NCBI RefSeq assembly: GCF_000159435.1
Contig: NZ_GG693413.1
Span: 9,805 to 73,804, forward strand
Direction: 5' to 3'
From: Limosilactobacillus vaginalis DSM 5837 = ATCC 49540
GTDB taxonomy: Bacteria; Bacillota; Bacilli; Lactobacillales; Lactobacillaceae
DNA: 64,000 bases
Part shown: in pieces, positions 16,282 to 26,873 of the stretch
Layout of the letters: every line of letters begins with the position of its first letter
Numbering within the stretch: the first letter of the stretch is position 1
Position numbers and translations under genes: made by a program
Notes under the pieces: generated by a model
Databases searched by the model: none
Seen by the model: only the letters and a program-made list of their open reading frames with translations
Told to the model about the DNA's origin: nothing

Positions 16282-17381
16282 TGCGGTTACTTGTTTCTGG
16301 AGGTGGGACTGGTGGACATATCTACCCAGCGCTAGCCTTAATTGAACGTTTAAAGCAAGTTGAACCGGATACTGAGGTTCTTTATGTAGGAACTACTCGC
16401 GGTCTCGAAAATAAAATTGTTCCTGATGCAGGAATTAAACTTGAAACCATGCACATGCAGGGGTTCAAACGGTCGCTTTCACTTGAAAACTTCAAGACAG
16501 TTTACCTGTTTCTCCGCTCTGTTCACCACGCGAAGAAAATTATTCGTGACTTTAAGCCTGATGTTGTTTTGGGGACGGGGGGTTACGTTAGTGGCGCTGT
16601 GTTATATGCAGCAGCTAAGCAGCATATTCCAACCGTTATTCATGAACAAAACAGTGTCGTGGGAGTAACGAATAAGTTCTTGAGCCGGTATGTCGATCAA
16701 ATTGCAATTGCTTTTGAAGCCGCCCGAAACCAATTCCCCGAAGAAAAAGTAACAATGACGGGTAACCCACGTGCTCAACAGGTTGCCTCTCAGACCGCAA
16801 GTACCTTTTCATGGGAAGAATATGGACTGGAAGACGATGTTCCGACATTGATGGTCTTTGGTGGTAGTCAAGGTGCACCGAAGATTAATACAACAGTCGT
16901 TGATGCAATTCCAGAATTTAACAAGCGTCCATACCAGGTAATTTTTGCGACTGGTCAAAAACGATATGATAATGTTAAAAAACAACTTCAGGGAGTAAAG
17001 ATTGGCAAGAACGTTAAGGTAGTTCCGTACATTAAGGATATGCCTGCTAAGATGCCTAAAGTTGCTGCCTTAGTTTCTCGTGCCGGAGCAACAACAATTG
17101 CGGAAGTAACTGCGTTGGGAGTTCCAACAATCTTGATTCCTAGTCCATACGTAACAGCTAATCACCAGGTAAAAAACGCCCAATCATTAGTGCGAAAGAA
17201 TGCAGCGGTAATGATTACTGAGGATAAATTAGATAGCAGGTCATTATTGCTTCAAGCAGATAAAATTATGGAAAATAAAGATCTTCGTGCCAAAATGGCT
17301 GGTGCTTCTCGCAAGATTGGCCACCCACAAGCTGCTGATGAGTTAATTGCGGTTCTTCATAAGGCAATTAATGAACATTAG
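16281..17381 (+). CDS. murG: UDP-GlcNAc:lipid I N-acetylglucosaminyltransferase MurG
   Basis: Adds GlcNAc to lipid I to form lipid II on the cytoplasmic membrane face. GT-B fold, 366 residues. G-loop 1 reads [14 protein letters not shown] at the N terminus and G-loop 2 [13 protein letters not shown]; the donor-binding domain shows [37 protein letters not shown] and the NQ-like [11 protein letters not shown] region. Its ATG overlaps the murD stop (16279-16281). Confidence 0.97.
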   Translation: MRLLVSGGGTGGHIYPALALIERLKQVEPDTEVLYVGTTRGLENKIVPDAGIKLETMHMQGFKRSLSLENFKTVYLFLRSVHHAKKIIRDFKPDVVLGTGGYVSGAVLYAAAKQHIPTVIHEQNSVVGVTNKFLSRYVDQIAIAFEAARNQFPEEKVTMTGNPRAQQVASQTASTFSWEEYGLEDDVPTLMVFGGSQGAPKINTTVVDAIPEFNKRPYQVIFATGQKRYDNVKKQLQGVKIGKNVKVVPYIKDMPAKMPKVAALVSRAGATTIAEVTALGVPTILIPSPYVTANHQVKNAQSLVRKNAAVMITEDKLDSRSLLLQADKIMENKDLRAKMAGASRKIGHPQAADELIAVLHKAINEH

Positions 17382-17392
17382 TGGTGAGTAAA

Positions 17393-18223
17393 ATGACGAG
17401 AGACAATTTTATTCCAGAGCACCGTCGTTACTCACAACGGCTAGCTCGTTTGGAGAAGCAGAATAATTCTGCACAAGCAAGAGAACACCAACCAATAAGT
17501 AATAAGGTTGTTGGAATAAAAAAGCAGCGTCGGAACTCTAGTAAAAAAAGAATTAGTGTCTTGGTATGGATTTTCGGGCTCGTTTTGCTGGTAATGATTT
17601 ACATTATTTCTCCTTTAAGTAAAGTTACTGATATTACGATAAGCGGAAATAATGAATTGTCGAATGAACGGGTCGAAAAAGCAACTACCATTTGGCGAGG
17701 GAGGTTAATTTGGACAGCATTTTTCGCACAGCGGCATTTAGAGCATGAGGCTAAAATAAGGGATCCGCAAATTAGGTCACTAAAAGTTAAACTACGCGGA
17801 CCTCAAAGTGTCCATGTAGCGATTACGGAAAATCACTTGCTAGGTGAAGGTCAAATCGGTAAGCAGAAATATGCTGTTTTAACGAATGGTCAATTGCAAT
17901 TAACGACAGCACAAAACACCAATATTGACTTTAAAGGATTTGAAAAGAATCGTGAGCAGCTGAAAATTCTGGGACAACAACTTGGAAAATTAAAGCCGGT
18001 TATCTATCATGGGATTTCTTCGATAGAGTACCAACCGACTAAGGAGTCTCCCCACCAAATTATTTTGTATATGAAAGATGGTAATACGGTTAAAGCTAAT
18101 TTAACGAATGTTGGTGATAAGCTAAAATATTATCCATCAATCCTCACTAAAATGAAGGGGCAAGGAGTTGTCGATTTGCGGGTTGGCGCATATTCTTATG
18201 ACTATGGATCAAAAGATAAATGA
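17393..18223 (+). CDS. divIB: cell division protein DivIB (FtsQ)
   Basis: Bitopic divisome protein of 276 residues: long basic cytoplasmic N terminus (about 1-55), one membrane helix (ISVLVWIFGLVLLVMIYII), a POTRA domain (VTDITISGNNELSNERVEK onwards), and the FtsQ/DivIB beta domain ending in a short charged tail. It holds FtsL-DivIC at the septum. A start at ATG 17393 is preferred; GTG codons at 17381/17384 overlap the murG stop and would add four residues. Last gene before a short gap with its own promoter for ftsA. Confidence 0.9.
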   Translation: MTRDNFIPEHRRYSQRLARLEKQNNSAQAREHQPISNKVVGIKKQRRNSSKKRISVLVWIFGLVLLVMIYIISPLSKVTDITISGNNELSNERVEKATTIWRGRLIWTAFFAQRHLEHEAKIRDPQIRSLKVKLRGPQSVHVAITENHLLGEGQIGKQKYAVLTNGQLQLTTAQNTNIDFKGFEKNREQLKILGQQLGKLKPVIYHGISSIEYQPTKESPHQIILYMKDGNTVKANLTNVGDKLKYYPSILTKMKGQGVVDLRVGAYSYDYGSKDK

Positions 18224-18253
18224 ATTTATTAAAAAAACTTACGAAGATCTTTT

Positions 18254-18280
18254 TTTACAAGTGATTAACTATGGTAAAAT
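18254..18280 (+). promoter_or_regulatory. candidate extended -10 promoter for ftsA-ftsZ
   Basis: TGG followed by TAAAAT (18275-18280) gives an extended -10, with TTTACA at 18254-18259 as a loosely spaced -35 (15 bases). It lies in the 119-base gap between divIB and ftsA, where a separate ftsAZ promoter would be expected. Confidence 0.4.
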
Positions 18281-18342
18281 CTAAACTAGACTAATAAATA
18301 AAAATATTATTTTAGTGTAAAAAATTTAGGAGGTTCCTCTCA

Positions 18343-19692
18343 ATGGATAATTCTGAGGTTTATGTTGGGTTAGATATTGGAACCACCTCGATAAAAGCAT
18401 TAGTATGTGAAAATGTTAAGGGGCAAATTAAGGTCATTGGTGTCGGTGTTGAGCCAGCGGCAGGTATGAGTCGTGGTGTAATAGTTGATATTGATAAGAC
18501 TGCTCGTGTAATTTCAAATGCGATTGCTCAGGCTGAGGAGAAGTCCAATATAGACATTAAACAAGTTATTGTTGGCTTGCCAGCAAATTATTTACAAATG
18601 CAACGGGTTCACGGGATAATTACTATTGCCAATAATGGTCAATCACGTGAAATTGTTGATCAAGATGTCTTGAATTTAGCACGAGAAGCGTTAACACAAA
18701 GTATCCCGCCTGAAAGAACGGTAATTGATCTAATGCCAACAGAATTCACTGTTGATGGTTTTGATGGAATTAAAGATCCTCGTGGAATGGTTGGGGTTCG
18801 TCTCGAAATGAAGGGGACTCTCTATACCGGACCAAAAACAATTATCCATAATGCCAAAAAAGCAATCCAAAAAGCCGGCTACACGGTTCGTGATTTTGTT
18901 GTTTCACCAATTGCAACCGGATTTAACCTGCTTAATGATGGTGAGCAAGACTTTGGAACAATTGTAATCGACCTTGGTGGCGGTCAAACAACAACAAGTA
19001 TTATTCACGATCACCAATTAAAGTACAGTTACGTTGATCCAGAAGGTGGTCAGTATATCACCAAGGATATTTCAACTGTTTTAAACACATCGTTAAAAAA
19101 TGCTGAGCAATTAAAACGTGATCATGGCTTTGCAGATAGTACCCAAGCAGATGATAATGTTCAGATTGATGTTGACGTTGTTGGTCAAGATAAGCCGGTT
19201 CAATATAGTGAACGTTACCTTTCAGAGGTTATTGAAGCTCGAGTTCGGCAAATCTTTAACCGGGTTGCGCGTCAGCTAGAACGGATTAATGCTCCTGAGT
19301 TACCAGGTGGGGTAATTTTAATCGGTGGCGTTGCTGCTCTACCAGGTATTAGTTCATTAGCTAAGCAATACTTTTCAGGTAACGTAAAAGTATTTGTTCC
19401 TGAACAAATGGGAATTCGTCACCCACGTTTTGCTACCAGTTACGCGCTCGGCCTTTATGAAGATCGGCTGTCCGGAATTGATCGATTGATTAAGCAAGTA
19501 GTTCAAGAAGCTGATTTTGGTAAAACCACGGCGGAAAATAATGATGCCAATCATCAACCCCAAAGTGAGAGTGCTGTTAATAGCAATAGCAGACCAATTC
19601 AAAAACGGGCTGATCGAGAACAAAATACGAAAAAGAAAGATGGCTCGTTTAGTAATAAGTTCAAGAGCCTCTTTAACAACTTATTTGATTAA
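18343..19692 (+). CDS. ftsA: cell division protein FtsA
   Basis: Actin-like ATPase that anchors FtsZ to the membrane. 449 residues with VGLDIGTTSIKALV (phosphate 1) at the N terminus, a 1C subdomain following, the phosphate 2 motif TIVIDLGGGQTTTSI, and adenosine motif GGVILIGGVAALPGI. The low-complexity linker (about 395-435) ends in an amphipathic KFKSLFNNLFD membrane-targeting tail. AGGAGG lies just upstream; ftsZ follows 21 bases later. Confidence 0.96.
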   Translation: MDNSEVYVGLDIGTTSIKALVCENVKGQIKVIGVGVEPAAGMSRGVIVDIDKTARVISNAIAQAEEKSNIDIKQVIVGLPANYLQMQRVHGIITIANNGQSREIVDQDVLNLAREALTQSIPPERTVIDLMPTEFTVDGFDGIKDPRGMVGVRLEMKGTLYTGPKTIIHNAKKAIQKAGYTVRDFVVSPIATGFNLLNDGEQDFGTIVIDLGGGQTTTSIIHDHQLKYSYVDPEGGQYITKDISTVLNTSLKNAEQLKRDHGFADSTQADDNVQIDVDVVGQDKPVQYSERYLSEVIEARVRQIFNRVARQLERINAPELPGGVILIGGVAALPGISSLAKQYFSGNVKVFVPEQMGIRHPRFATSYALGLYEDRLSGIDRLIKQVVQEADFGKTTAENNDANHQPQSESAVNSNSRPIQKRADREQNTKKKDGSFSNKFKSLFNNLFD

Positions 19693-19713
19693 TAAACTAA
19701 CGGAGGATGTCGA

Positions 19714-20952
19714 ATGGATAACGAGAATTCAATGGAAAACCAATTTGCTGGAGCTAAGATTAAGGTTATTGGTGTCGGTGGTGGTGGCGGTAACGCCGTA
19801 AACCGAATGATTACTGAAAAAGTTCAGGGTGTCGACTTTATCGTTGCAAATACTGATTTGCAAGCACTAAATGCCTCAGAAGCACAAACAAAGATCCAAT
19901 TGGGACCTAAGTTGACCAAGGGACTTGGTGCTGGTTCTAATCCTGAAGTAGGTGATAAAGCCGCTGAGGAAAGTGAAGAACAAATTCAAAAGGCACTTGA
20001 AGGTTCAGATATGGTATTTATTACTGCTGGAATGGGTGGTGGTACTGGCACCGGTGCCGCTCCAGTAGTTGCTAAGATCGCTAAAGATAGTGGTGCATTA
20101 ACAGTCGGTGTTGTTACTCGGCCTTTCTCTTTTGAAGGTCCACGCCGGGCTAAGTTTGCCACTGAGGGATTAGCAAAATTAAAGGCTAACGTAGATACCT
20201 TGATTATTGTTGCTAATAACCGTTTGCTTGAAATGATTGATAAGAAGACTCCAATGATGGAAGCATTTAAGGAAGCAGATAATGTTCTTCGTCAGGGTGT
20301 TCAAGGGATTTCTGACTTGATTGTTACTCCTGGATACATCAACTTAGACTTTGCTGATATTAAGACGTTAATGTCCAATCAGGGTTCTGCTTTAATGGGA
20401 GTTGGTAGCGCAACGGGCGAGAATCGTGCTACTGAAGCTACTAAGAAGGCAATTTCCTCACCACTTCTTGAAGTATCAATTTCAGGTGCACAACATGTCT
20501 TAATGGACATTACTGGTGGTAAGGATCTTTCAATGTTTGAAGCACAGGAAGCTTCTGATGTAATTAAGCAGGCTGCTGGCACCAATGTTGACATTTCATT
20601 CGGGATGTCACTTAATGAATCTCTAGGCGATGAAGTACGGGTAACCGTAATTGCTACAGGAATTGATGCAAAGAAGAGTAAAAATACTCATTCAGCAAAA
20701 CACGTTGCTCCAGTAAGTGAAGAACCAAAGAGTGATGATAACAAGCCTAGTCAAGAAAATGCATCAGATGATCCTTTTGATGGTTGGAATGATCCAACCG
20801 CAGGAATCAATGATTCAAATGAACAAACGGACAATGAATTTTCACACGTAAAGAAGCCAGAATTTAATGTCTTTAATGATGATTCTGCCGCAACTGATGA
20901 TGACGATGATAACTTGTCAACACCACCATTCTTTAAGAATCGTCGTCAATAA
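19714..20952 (+). CDS. ftsZ: cell division GTPase FtsZ
   Basis: Tubulin homologue that forms the Z ring. 412 residues: N-terminal nucleotide-binding [13 protein letters not shown], tubulin signature [14 protein letters not shown]7 loop region [19 protein letters not shown], a disordered acidic linker (about 325-400) and the conserved C-terminal peptide [12 protein letters not shown] that binds FtsA and SepF. All catalytic segments are present. Confidence 0.98.
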   Translation: MDNENSMENQFAGAKIKVIGVGGGGGNAVNRMITEKVQGVDFIVANTDLQALNASEAQTKIQLGPKLTKGLGAGSNPEVGDKAAEESEEQIQKALEGSDMVFITAGMGGGTGTGAAPVVAKIAKDSGALTVGVVTRPFSFEGPRRAKFATEGLAKLKANVDTLIIVANNRLLEMIDKKTPMMEAFKEADNVLRQGVQGISDLIVTPGYINLDFADIKTLMSNQGSALMGVGSATGENRATEATKKAISSPLLEVSISGAQHVLMDITGGKDLSMFEAQEASDVIKQAAGTNVDISFGMSLNESLGDEVRVTVIATGIDAKKSKNTHSAKHVAPVSEEPKSDDNKPSQENASDDPFDGWNDPTAGINDSNEQTDNEFSHVKKPEFNVFNDDSAATDDDDDNLSTPPFFKNRRQ

Positions 20953-20966
20953 TGAATAGGTAAATG

Positions 20967-21000
20967 ATGGGGAGAGGCACTATTTTAGGGCATCTCCCAT
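20967..21000 (+). other. hairpin between ftsZ and sepF
   Basis: ATGGGGAGA (20967-20975) pairs with TCTCCCAT (20993-21000) with one bulged G. No T-run follows, so it is more likely an mRNA processing or stability element than a full terminator; sepF presumably remains in the ftsZ transcript. Confidence 0.4.
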
Positions 21001-21033
21001 TTCGTGATTTTAGAAAGGTTAGGAGGAATTGAG

Positions 21034-21438
21034 ATGGCTAATAATCTTTTTAAGAGTCTTTTTAGTGATGGTGACTCTGATAATCAAGAAGAATACTATG
21101 ATGAACAGGCTCCCGTTGCCCAAGGGGATAATAAGGTTGTTTCAATGAATAGTGTTCGTCAACGTTCAAGTAAAATTGCATTGTATGAACCACGACTCTA
21201 TGCGGATGTTAAGCAAATTGCTGATCAATTATTGAATGACCGAGCAGTAATTGTTAACTTTTCTCAAATGGATGCCAAAGTAGCCAGTCGGATTGTTGAC
21301 TTTTTGAACGGGACTGTTTTTGCAATTAATGGTGATATTAAGCGGATCGGGAAAGAAATATTCCTTTGCACACCAAAGAATTTTGAGGTTTCTGGTAATT
21401 TATCAGATACGCTCAAAAATGATCCGGATAAAATTTAG
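21034..21438 (+). CDS. sepF: cell division protein SepF
   Basis: 134-residue FtsZ-binding membrane anchor that forms rings and organises FtsZ filaments. It has an N-terminal amphipathic helix ([11 protein letters not shown]), an acidic linker, then the SepF core ([56 protein letters not shown]). The start ATG 21034 follows AGGAGG by seven bases; the frame opens at an upstream GTG (21004) without a ribosome site. Confidence 0.95.
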   Translation: MANNLFKSLFSDGDSDNQEEYYDEQAPVAQGDNKVVSMNSVRQRSSKIALYEPRLYADVKQIADQLLNDRAVIVNFSQMDAKVASRIVDFLNGTVFAINGDIKRIGKEIFLCTPKNFEVSGNLSDTLKNDPDKI

Positions 21439-21455
21439 CGGAAAAGGAGCTTGTA

Positions 21456-21722
21456 ATGGCAATTATTAATTTTTTAGCCTGGGTAATTTACCAACTAATT
21501 GATATTTATATCCTGGTGATTGTCATTTGGTGCTTGCTATCATGGTTTCCAAATGCAAGAGGAAGTCGTTTGGGAGAGATTGTCAATCGGTTGGTAGAAC
21601 CATATATGCGGTGGTTTGACTTTATTCCGCCATTAGGGGGAATTAGTTTTTCACCGATTGTAGCGATCTTTGTTCTTTACCTTGTTCAGTATGGGCTAAA
21701 AGCAATTACCATGATGATTTAA
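21456..21722 (+). CDS. YggT family membrane protein (YlmG)
   Basis: 88-residue membrane protein with two hydrophobic helices (about 4-30 and 62-84) joined by the family motif WFPNARGSRLGEIVNRLVEPYMRWFDFIPPLGGISFSP split over residues 29-65. YggT proteins sit in division clusters throughout Firmicutes and are implicated in membrane/nucleoid organisation or osmotic growth; the biochemical role is unknown. AAAGGAG precedes the ATG. Confidence 0.9.
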   Translation: MAIINFLAWVIYQLIDIYILVIVIWCLLSWFPNARGSRLGEIVNRLVEPYMRWFDFIPPLGGISFSPIVAIFVLYLVQYGLKAITMMI

Positions 21723-21728
21723 TAAATA

Positions 21729-22514
21729 ATGGATGAATTAAACGTAAAACAACATTTCCGGGCCGATGAGGGGCCAATTATTGATCAAATCAATGACTGG
21801 ATAGTTCAGGCTAATGATCAATATCGTCCGGTGTTAACACCATTTCTTAATCCTCGTCAGCAATATATTGCGCAAACCCTTGTTAATAGTGATGATTACG
21901 TTAAGCTGGAGTCATTTGGTGGTTGGCAAAGTGCTGAAATGCGGCGATTGCTCTTTTTCCCGTCATATTATCAGCCACAGGCAGCTGACTTTGCAGTTAC
22001 GGGCTTAGAAGTTGACTATCCGCAAAAATTTGCTGAGCTTCATCACCGGCAAATAATGGGAACATTATTAGGTGAGGGGTTAGAACGAGCATCATTTGGG
22101 GATATCGTTACTAATGGAAAACGGTGGCAAGTGGTGGTTACTAATCAGATGGCGCGGTTTGTCCGTGAGCGAATCGATCACGTTGGCAAGATTAAAGTAA
22201 AATGGAAGCCGGTTCAACTTGAGGAGTTAATTGTTCCTGAAGATGATTGGGAACAGCTATCGACAACCGTTTCATCACTGAGAATTGATGCGATAATTGC
22301 AGCAGGATTTAACTATTCTCGTAATCGGGCAAAACAGTTATTAGAGCATGGCCTTGTTCAAATCAACTGGGAAGAAATGCAACGACCGGATTATTCAGTT
22401 CGGGAACATGATATGTTGTCTGTTAGACATGCTGGCCGTTTAAGAATGGATCAGGTTGGGAGCATTACTAGGAAGAATAAGCAGCGGATTACTTTATCAA
22501 TCATTCGCGCTTAA
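21729..22514 (+). CDS. S4-domain RNA-binding protein YlmH
   Basis: 261 residues with a C-terminal S4 domain at about 180-235 (STTVSSLRIDAIIAAGFNYS, then RNRAKQLLEHGLVQINW). YlmH homologues are cluster members between sepF and divIVA; recent work in Bacillus links YlmH to rescue of stalled 50S-tRNA complexes, and older work to division. The N-terminal two thirds (residues 1-170) is the family-specific domain. It starts six bases after the ylmG stop. The role here is inferred from the family. Confidence 0.88.
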   Translation: MDELNVKQHFRADEGPIIDQINDWIVQANDQYRPVLTPFLNPRQQYIAQTLVNSDDYVKLESFGGWQSAEMRRLLFFPSYYQPQAADFAVTGLEVDYPQKFAELHHRQIMGTLLGEGLERASFGDIVTNGKRWQVVVTNQMARFVRERIDHVGKIKVKWKPVQLEELIVPEDDWEQLSTTVSSLRIDAIIAAGFNYSRNRAKQLLEHGLVQINWEEMQRPDYSVREHDMLSVRHAGRLRMDQVGSITRKNKQRITLSIIRA

Positions 22515-22539
22515 TTAAGATCACATGGAGGAAAAACCG

Positions 22540-23469
22540 ATGAGTTTAACTGTAGATGAAATTAATCAAATCCAATTTAATACTAAAATGCGTGGCTACA
22601 ATCCAACTGAAGTGAATGACTTTATTAAGGAAGTCGCACAAACAGTTCAGGAATTGACCGACCAGAATCGGGCGCTACAAGAAAAGGTCAAGGCCGATGA
22701 AAGCAAGCTGAAATACTTTAGTGAGTTAAAGGATTCACTGAATAAGTCAATTTTGGTTGCTCAAGAAGCTGCTGATAAGGTTAAGAACAATGCTAAGCGT
22801 GAAGCTGACATTATGGTGCGTGAAGCCCAAAAACAGGCAACTGACATTGTTTCAACAGCTAACGAAAAGGCTAATCAAATTGTTGAAAATACTGCAGAAG
22901 GGACTCGGAAGTTAACGTCAGAAACTAGTGACTTAAAGAAACAAACGCGGATCTTCCGTCAGCGGTTACAAGTAATGCTTGAATCTCAATTGGAAGTAGT
23001 TAAGAGTGACGAATGGGATAAGTTATTAGCCAACGATGATATTGATAAATATGGAGAAATTCAAAATATTTTAGGAACTCGTCTTGACAATAATTCGGGT
23101 GAAAGTGTAGAATCAACCTCAATTACAACTAGTGATTTTGAATCTGAAAGTACAACCGCTACCGTTGCGGACGAGACTACTTCAGGCAGTGTTGCAATTA
23201 AAAATAACGTTGCATCGGATTCAGCTGTTACGTCAGACTCAGAGGTTGTTGTCAAATCAGAAGAAAGTGAAAGTGCTCCTGCTAGTTCTGCAGAGACAGT
23301 TTCCTTTAACTCACCGACCGACTTTGCTTCAGCATTTACCGATACTTCAGCGGTAGCGCAAAGTGATGAGAGTAAAGCAACCAATGATTCTGTTGCGTCT
23401 GCTTCTACCGAATCAAGCAATAGTGAAGATGAGGGTGACACTGTTGTTGTTTTCCCAGATAATAACTAG
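22540..23469 (+). CDS. divIVA: cell division initiation protein DivIVA
   Basis: Curvature-sensing scaffold at poles and septum. The 309-residue protein starts with the membrane-binding domain (MSLTVDEINQIQFNTKMRGYNPTEV split around the family's GYNPTEVNDFI motif), then coiled coils to about residue 165. The last ~120 residues (from about 190) are an unusual Ser/Thr/Val/Glu-rich low-complexity tail with alternating S-x-S runs, likely disordered and a possible phosphorylation region. Start ATG 22540 has GGAGG eight bases upstream; an upstream ATG (22525) overlaps that site. Confidence 0.92.
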   Translation: MSLTVDEINQIQFNTKMRGYNPTEVNDFIKEVAQTVQELTDQNRALQEKVKADESKLKYFSELKDSLNKSILVAQEAADKVKNNAKREADIMVREAQKQATDIVSTANEKANQIVENTAEGTRKLTSETSDLKKQTRIFRQRLQVMLESQLEVVKSDEWDKLLANDDIDKYGEIQNILGTRLDNNSGESVESTSITTSDFESESTTATVADETTSGSVAIKNNVASDSAVTSDSEVVVKSEESESAPASSAETVSFNSPTDFASAFTDTSAVAQSDESKATNDSVASASTESSNSEDEGDTVVVFPDNN

Positions 23470-23510
23470 TTGTTTAAATTAAATTGTAATAATTAATAAC
23501 AAAAACGTCG

Positions 23511-23737
23511 AAGGACATTAGTAGAACAAGAATGATTCAGCGAGTTAGCAAGTGGTGTGAGGCTAATATTTAGTATTGTTTTACTTGATCGGTCCCGAGT
23601 ACCTGGTTGAATATTTAAATCAGGTCGGTTCATTACCGTTAAGCAATGGTTGAGGGGATATTTGATTAACCAAATATCCTGAAAACGGGTGGTACCACGA
23701 AAAGCTTCGTCCCAGTGATGGGATGAAGTTTTTTTAG
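23511..23737 (+). promoter_or_regulatory. T-box leader controlling ileS (isoleucine)
   Basis: Transcription-attenuation riboswitch that senses uncharged tRNA-Ile. The T-box core GGGTGGTACCACG (23687-23699) contains the TGGT bulge that pairs with the tRNA acceptor end (discriminator A). The stem I base is GGAC (23513-23516) with GTCC (23592-23595); the codon-like ATC at 23588-23590 followed by G is the probable isoleucine specifier. The terminator GCTTCGTCCC/GGGATGAAG plus T-run ends near 23737. This leader fills the 302-base gap between divIVA and ileS. Confidence 0.92.
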
Positions 23738-23771
23738 TTATTAATTGTTGATTGAGAAAGGAGAATTGCAT

Positions 23772-26567
23772 ATGCGAGTTAAAGATACATTAAACTTGGG
23801 TAAGACCAAGTTTCCGATGCGGGGAAAGTTACCAGTCACTGAAGCACAACGTGAAAGTGTTTGGGAAGAAAATAAAGTATATGAATTACGACAAAAATTA
23901 AATGAGGGGAAGCCAACGTTTATTCTTCACGATGGCCCTCCATACGCTAATGGTAATATTCACATTGGTCACGCCATGAATAAGATTTCTAAGGACTTTA
24001 TCGTTCGTTACAAGTCAATGAGTGGCTTCCGTTCACCATATGTTCCTGGTTGGGATACTCACGGGTTGCCGATTGAACACCAATTGACGAAGGCCGGTTA
24101 CGACCGGAAGAAGATGAGTCTAACAGAATTCCGTGACCTCTGTCGGAAGTATGCTTTGGAACAAGTTGACAAGCAACGCAAAGATTTCAAACGGTTAGGA
24201 GTTAGCGGTGACTGGAATCACCCGTACCTAACTTTGGATAAGGAATTTGAGGCTGCACAAATTCGTGTCTTTGGTGAATTTGCTAAGAAGGGTCTTTTGT
24301 ACCAAGCTAAGAAGCCAGTTTACTGGTCATGGTCATCTGAATCAGCATTAGCAGAAGCCGAAGTTGAATATCATGACGTCACTGCTAAAACAGCCTTCTT
24401 TGTTGAACAGGTTAAGGACGGTAAGGGTGTTCTTGATAGTGATACCTACCTAGTTGTCTGGACTACTACTCCATGGACCGTTCCAGCATCTGAAGCGGTA
24501 GCGGTAAATGCTAAGTTTGACTACTCAGTTGTTAAACCAGCTAATGACGATCGGAAGTTTGTTGTTGCAACGGAACTTTTGGAAGGATTAGCAGAGAAAC
24601 TTGGTTGGGACGACTACCAAGTAGTTAAGCATGTCGCCGGAAAGGATCTGGAAGGTTTAACTACTCAACACCCATACCTTGATCGTGAACTTTTGGTTGG
24701 GGTTGCTGATTACGTTACTGCTGATGCTGGTACCGGACTTGTTCACACCGCTCCGGGATATGGGGACGATGACTACAACTTTGGTAAAAAGTATGACTTG
24801 CCAATTTTCGCCCCAATTAATGATCAAGGTGTCCTGACAAAGGAAAACGGTGACGACTTTGATGGTGTCTTCTACCAAAAAGCTGATGACATTTCACTGC
24901 AAAAGCTTGAAGATAATAATGCTCTTCTTCTTGAAGAACCATTAAAGCACAGCTATCCATTCGATTGGCGGACAAAGAAGCCAATTATTTTCCGGGCAAC
25001 AGATCAGTGGTTCGTATCCATTGAAAAGATGCGTCAAAATATCTTAGATGCCTTAGAAAATGTTAAGTACCACCCAGAATGGGGTAAGGTTCGCCTTCGC
25101 AATATGATTAAGGATCGTGGCGACTGGGTAATTTCACGGCAACGTGTTTGGGGTGTACCACTGCCAATCTTCTACGCTGAAGATGGTACACCAATCATGG
25201 AAGAAGAAACGATTAATCATGTTGCAGATCTCTTTAGAAAATATGGTTCTAATGTTTGGTTTGAACGTGATGCAAAGGATCTTCTCCCAGAAGGATACAC
25301 TAACGAACATTCACCTCATGGTAAGTTTACTAAGGAAACCGATATTATGGATGTTTGGTTTGACTCTGGTTCTTCCCACCAAGGGGTTCTAGCTGAACGG
25401 GATTACTTGACTTATCCAGCTGATCTTTACCTTGAAGGATCCGATCAGTATCGTGGTTGGTTCAATTCAAGCCTGATTACTAGTGTTGTTTGCTCTGGTC
25501 ATGCTCCATATAAGGAAATCGTTTCTCAAGGATTTACCCTTGATAAGCGTGGTAACAAGATGAGTAAGTCACAGGGGAACGTTATCGATCCAAATAAGGT
25601 TGTCCAACAAATGGGTGCCGAAATTATTCGTCTTTGGGTAATGAGTGCTGATACTTCTGCTGATGTGCGGGTTTCAATGGGAACTTTCCAACAGATCTCA
25701 GAAGCATACCGAAAATTACGGAACACCTTCCGTTTCTTGCTTGCTAATACTAGTGATTTCAATGCAAGTGAAAATACTGTTTCCTACGAGTATATGAGTT
25801 CCGTAGATCAGTACATGCTCGTTAAGCTTAATCATTTCCTTGAAAAGATGCGAGCTGATTTTGATAACTATGACTTCCTTGATGCTTACCGGTTATTAAT
25901 TAACTTTGTTAACAATGATTTATCAGCCTTCTACATGAACGTGGCAAAGGATGTTCTCTACATTGAACCTGAGAATTCACAAACCCGGCGTTCAATGCAA
26001 ACGGTCTTCTATGACATCTTGTTAACAATGGTTAAGCTGCTTACTCCAATCTTGCCACACACAACTGAAGAAGTTTGGAGCTACATGAACGAACCGGAAG
26101 AATTTGTTCAATTGACTGAAATCCCAGAAGTACGCCACTTTGATGGTGAAGAAGGACTGTTAGATAAGTGGTCTGAATTTATGGGAGTTCGTTCACACGT
26201 CTTGAAGAGTTTGGAAGAGGCACGGAACGCTAAGATGATTGGTAAGTCATTAGAAGCTCAAGTTGACCTTTACGTGAATGAACACAATAAGGAACTATTA
26301 GAGAGTCTTGATGCCGATGTCCAATTATTATTGGGCGTTTCAAAGCTTAATCTTCATTCTCTTGATGAAGCGGCTGCAGATGCTGATCAATACAATGATG
26401 GGATTGCAGTTAAGGTAAGTGTTGCCCCAGGTGAAACCTGTCAACGGTGCCGGATGGTTAAGGAAGATGTTGGTTCAGATCCAGCTTACCCAACCCTCTG
26501 TGCTCGTTGTGCCAAGGTAGTTCGGGAAAGCTTCCCAGAAACAGTTGATGAAGGCTTAGAAAAATAG
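23772..26567 (+). CDS. ileS: isoleucyl-tRNA synthetase
   Basis: Class I aminoacyl-tRNA synthetase charging tRNA-Ile. 931 residues with HIGH at 64-67 ([13 protein letters not shown]), a CP1 editing domain including [17 protein letters not shown] at 596-600, and a C-terminal zinc site ([10 protein letters not shown] ... CARC). ATG 23772 is chosen because AAAGGAGA lies upstream, after the T-box terminator. Last gene of the division cluster and individually regulated by the T-box leader. Confidence 0.98.
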   Translation: MRVKDTLNLGKTKFPMRGKLPVTEAQRESVWEENKVYELRQKLNEGKPTFILHDGPPYANGNIHIGHAMNKISKDFIVRYKSMSGFRSPYVPGWDTHGLPIEHQLTKAGYDRKKMSLTEFRDLCRKYALEQVDKQRKDFKRLGVSGDWNHPYLTLDKEFEAAQIRVFGEFAKKGLLYQAKKPVYWSWSSESALAEAEVEYHDVTAKTAFFVEQVKDGKGVLDSDTYLVVWTTTPWTVPASEAVAVNAKFDYSVVKPANDDRKFVVATELLEGLAEKLGWDDYQVVKHVAGKDLEGLTTQHPYLDRELLVGVADYVTADAGTGLVHTAPGYGDDDYNFGKKYDLPIFAPINDQGVLTKENGDDFDGVFYQKADDISLQKLEDNNALLLEEPLKHSYPFDWRTKKPIIFRATDQWFVSIEKMRQNILDALENVKYHPEWGKVRLRNMIKDRGDWVISRQRVWGVPLPIFYAEDGTPIMEEETINHVADLFRKYGSNVWFERDAKDLLPEGYTNEHSPHGKFTKETDIMDVWFDSGSSHQGVLAERDYLTYPADLYLEGSDQYRGWFNSSLITSVVCSGHAPYKEIVSQGFTLDKRGNKMSKSQGNVIDPNKVVQQMGAEIIRLWVMSADTSADVRVSMGTFQQISEAYRKLRNTFRFLLANTSDFNASENTVSYEYMSSVDQYMLVKLNHFLEKMRADFDNYDFLDAYRLLINFVNNDLSAFYMNVAKDVLYIEPENSQTRRSMQTVFYDILLTMVKLLTPILPHTTEEVWSYMNEPEEFVQLTEIPEVRHFDGEEGLLDKWSEFMGVRSHVLKSLEEARNAKMIGKSLEAQVDLYVNEHNKELLESLDADVQLLLGVSKLNLHSLDEAAADADQYNDGIAVKVSVAPGETCQRCRMVKEDVGSDPAYPTLCARCAKVVRESFPETVDEGLEK

Positions 26568-26602
26568 TTGCCCATCAATGACAAACCCCTAGTTAGCGTT
26601 GT

Positions 26603-26640
26603 AAAATACCAAGTGACGTTTATGTTGCTTGGTATTTTTT
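26603..26640 (+). terminator. ileS terminator
   Basis: AAAATACCAAG (26603-26613) pairs with CTTGGTATTTT (26628-26638) and runs into six T residues. Confidence 0.85.
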
Positions 26641-26656
26641 ATTGTAGGTGAAATTA

Positions 26657-26872
26657 ATGTTACAAGGCACAGTCAAAAGTTTTGATCGTGAAAAGGGGTG
26701 GGGATTTATTGATGTTCCCCATGAAGGTGAAATTTTCGTTCATTATACGGGAATTGAAGGCCACGGCTTAAGGATCTTGACCCCAGGAGAACGGGTTGCG
26801 TTAGTTATTGTTCAAGGAAAACGCGGACCACAAGCGGCACATGTTCAGCGACTCAGTAAGCGAGGCTATTAA
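26657..26872 (+). CDS. cold shock domain protein
   Basis: 71-residue OB-fold nucleic-acid-binding protein. RNP1 appears as KGWGFI (instead of the usual KGFGFI) and RNP2 as IFVHYTGI; the end reads GKRGPQAAHVQRLSKRGY, with a basic tail. It is diverged from the major CspA/CspB type and is probably a second, non-identical family member. ATG 26657 lies five bases after TAGGTGA. It is followed two bases later by the NUDIX gene, a close linkage not typical for the main cold-shock genes. Confidence 0.85.
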   Translation: MLQGTVKSFDREKGWGFIDVPHEGEIFVHYTGIEGHGLRILTPGERVALVIVQGKRGPQAAHVQRLSKRGY

Positions 26873-26873
26873 A

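Noticed and set aside
23061-23441. 126-codon open frame on the minus strand within divIVA
   Set aside because: It lies opposite the repetitive Ser/Thr/Val tail of DivIVA, has the matching low-complexity composition and no ribosome site; a frame shadow.
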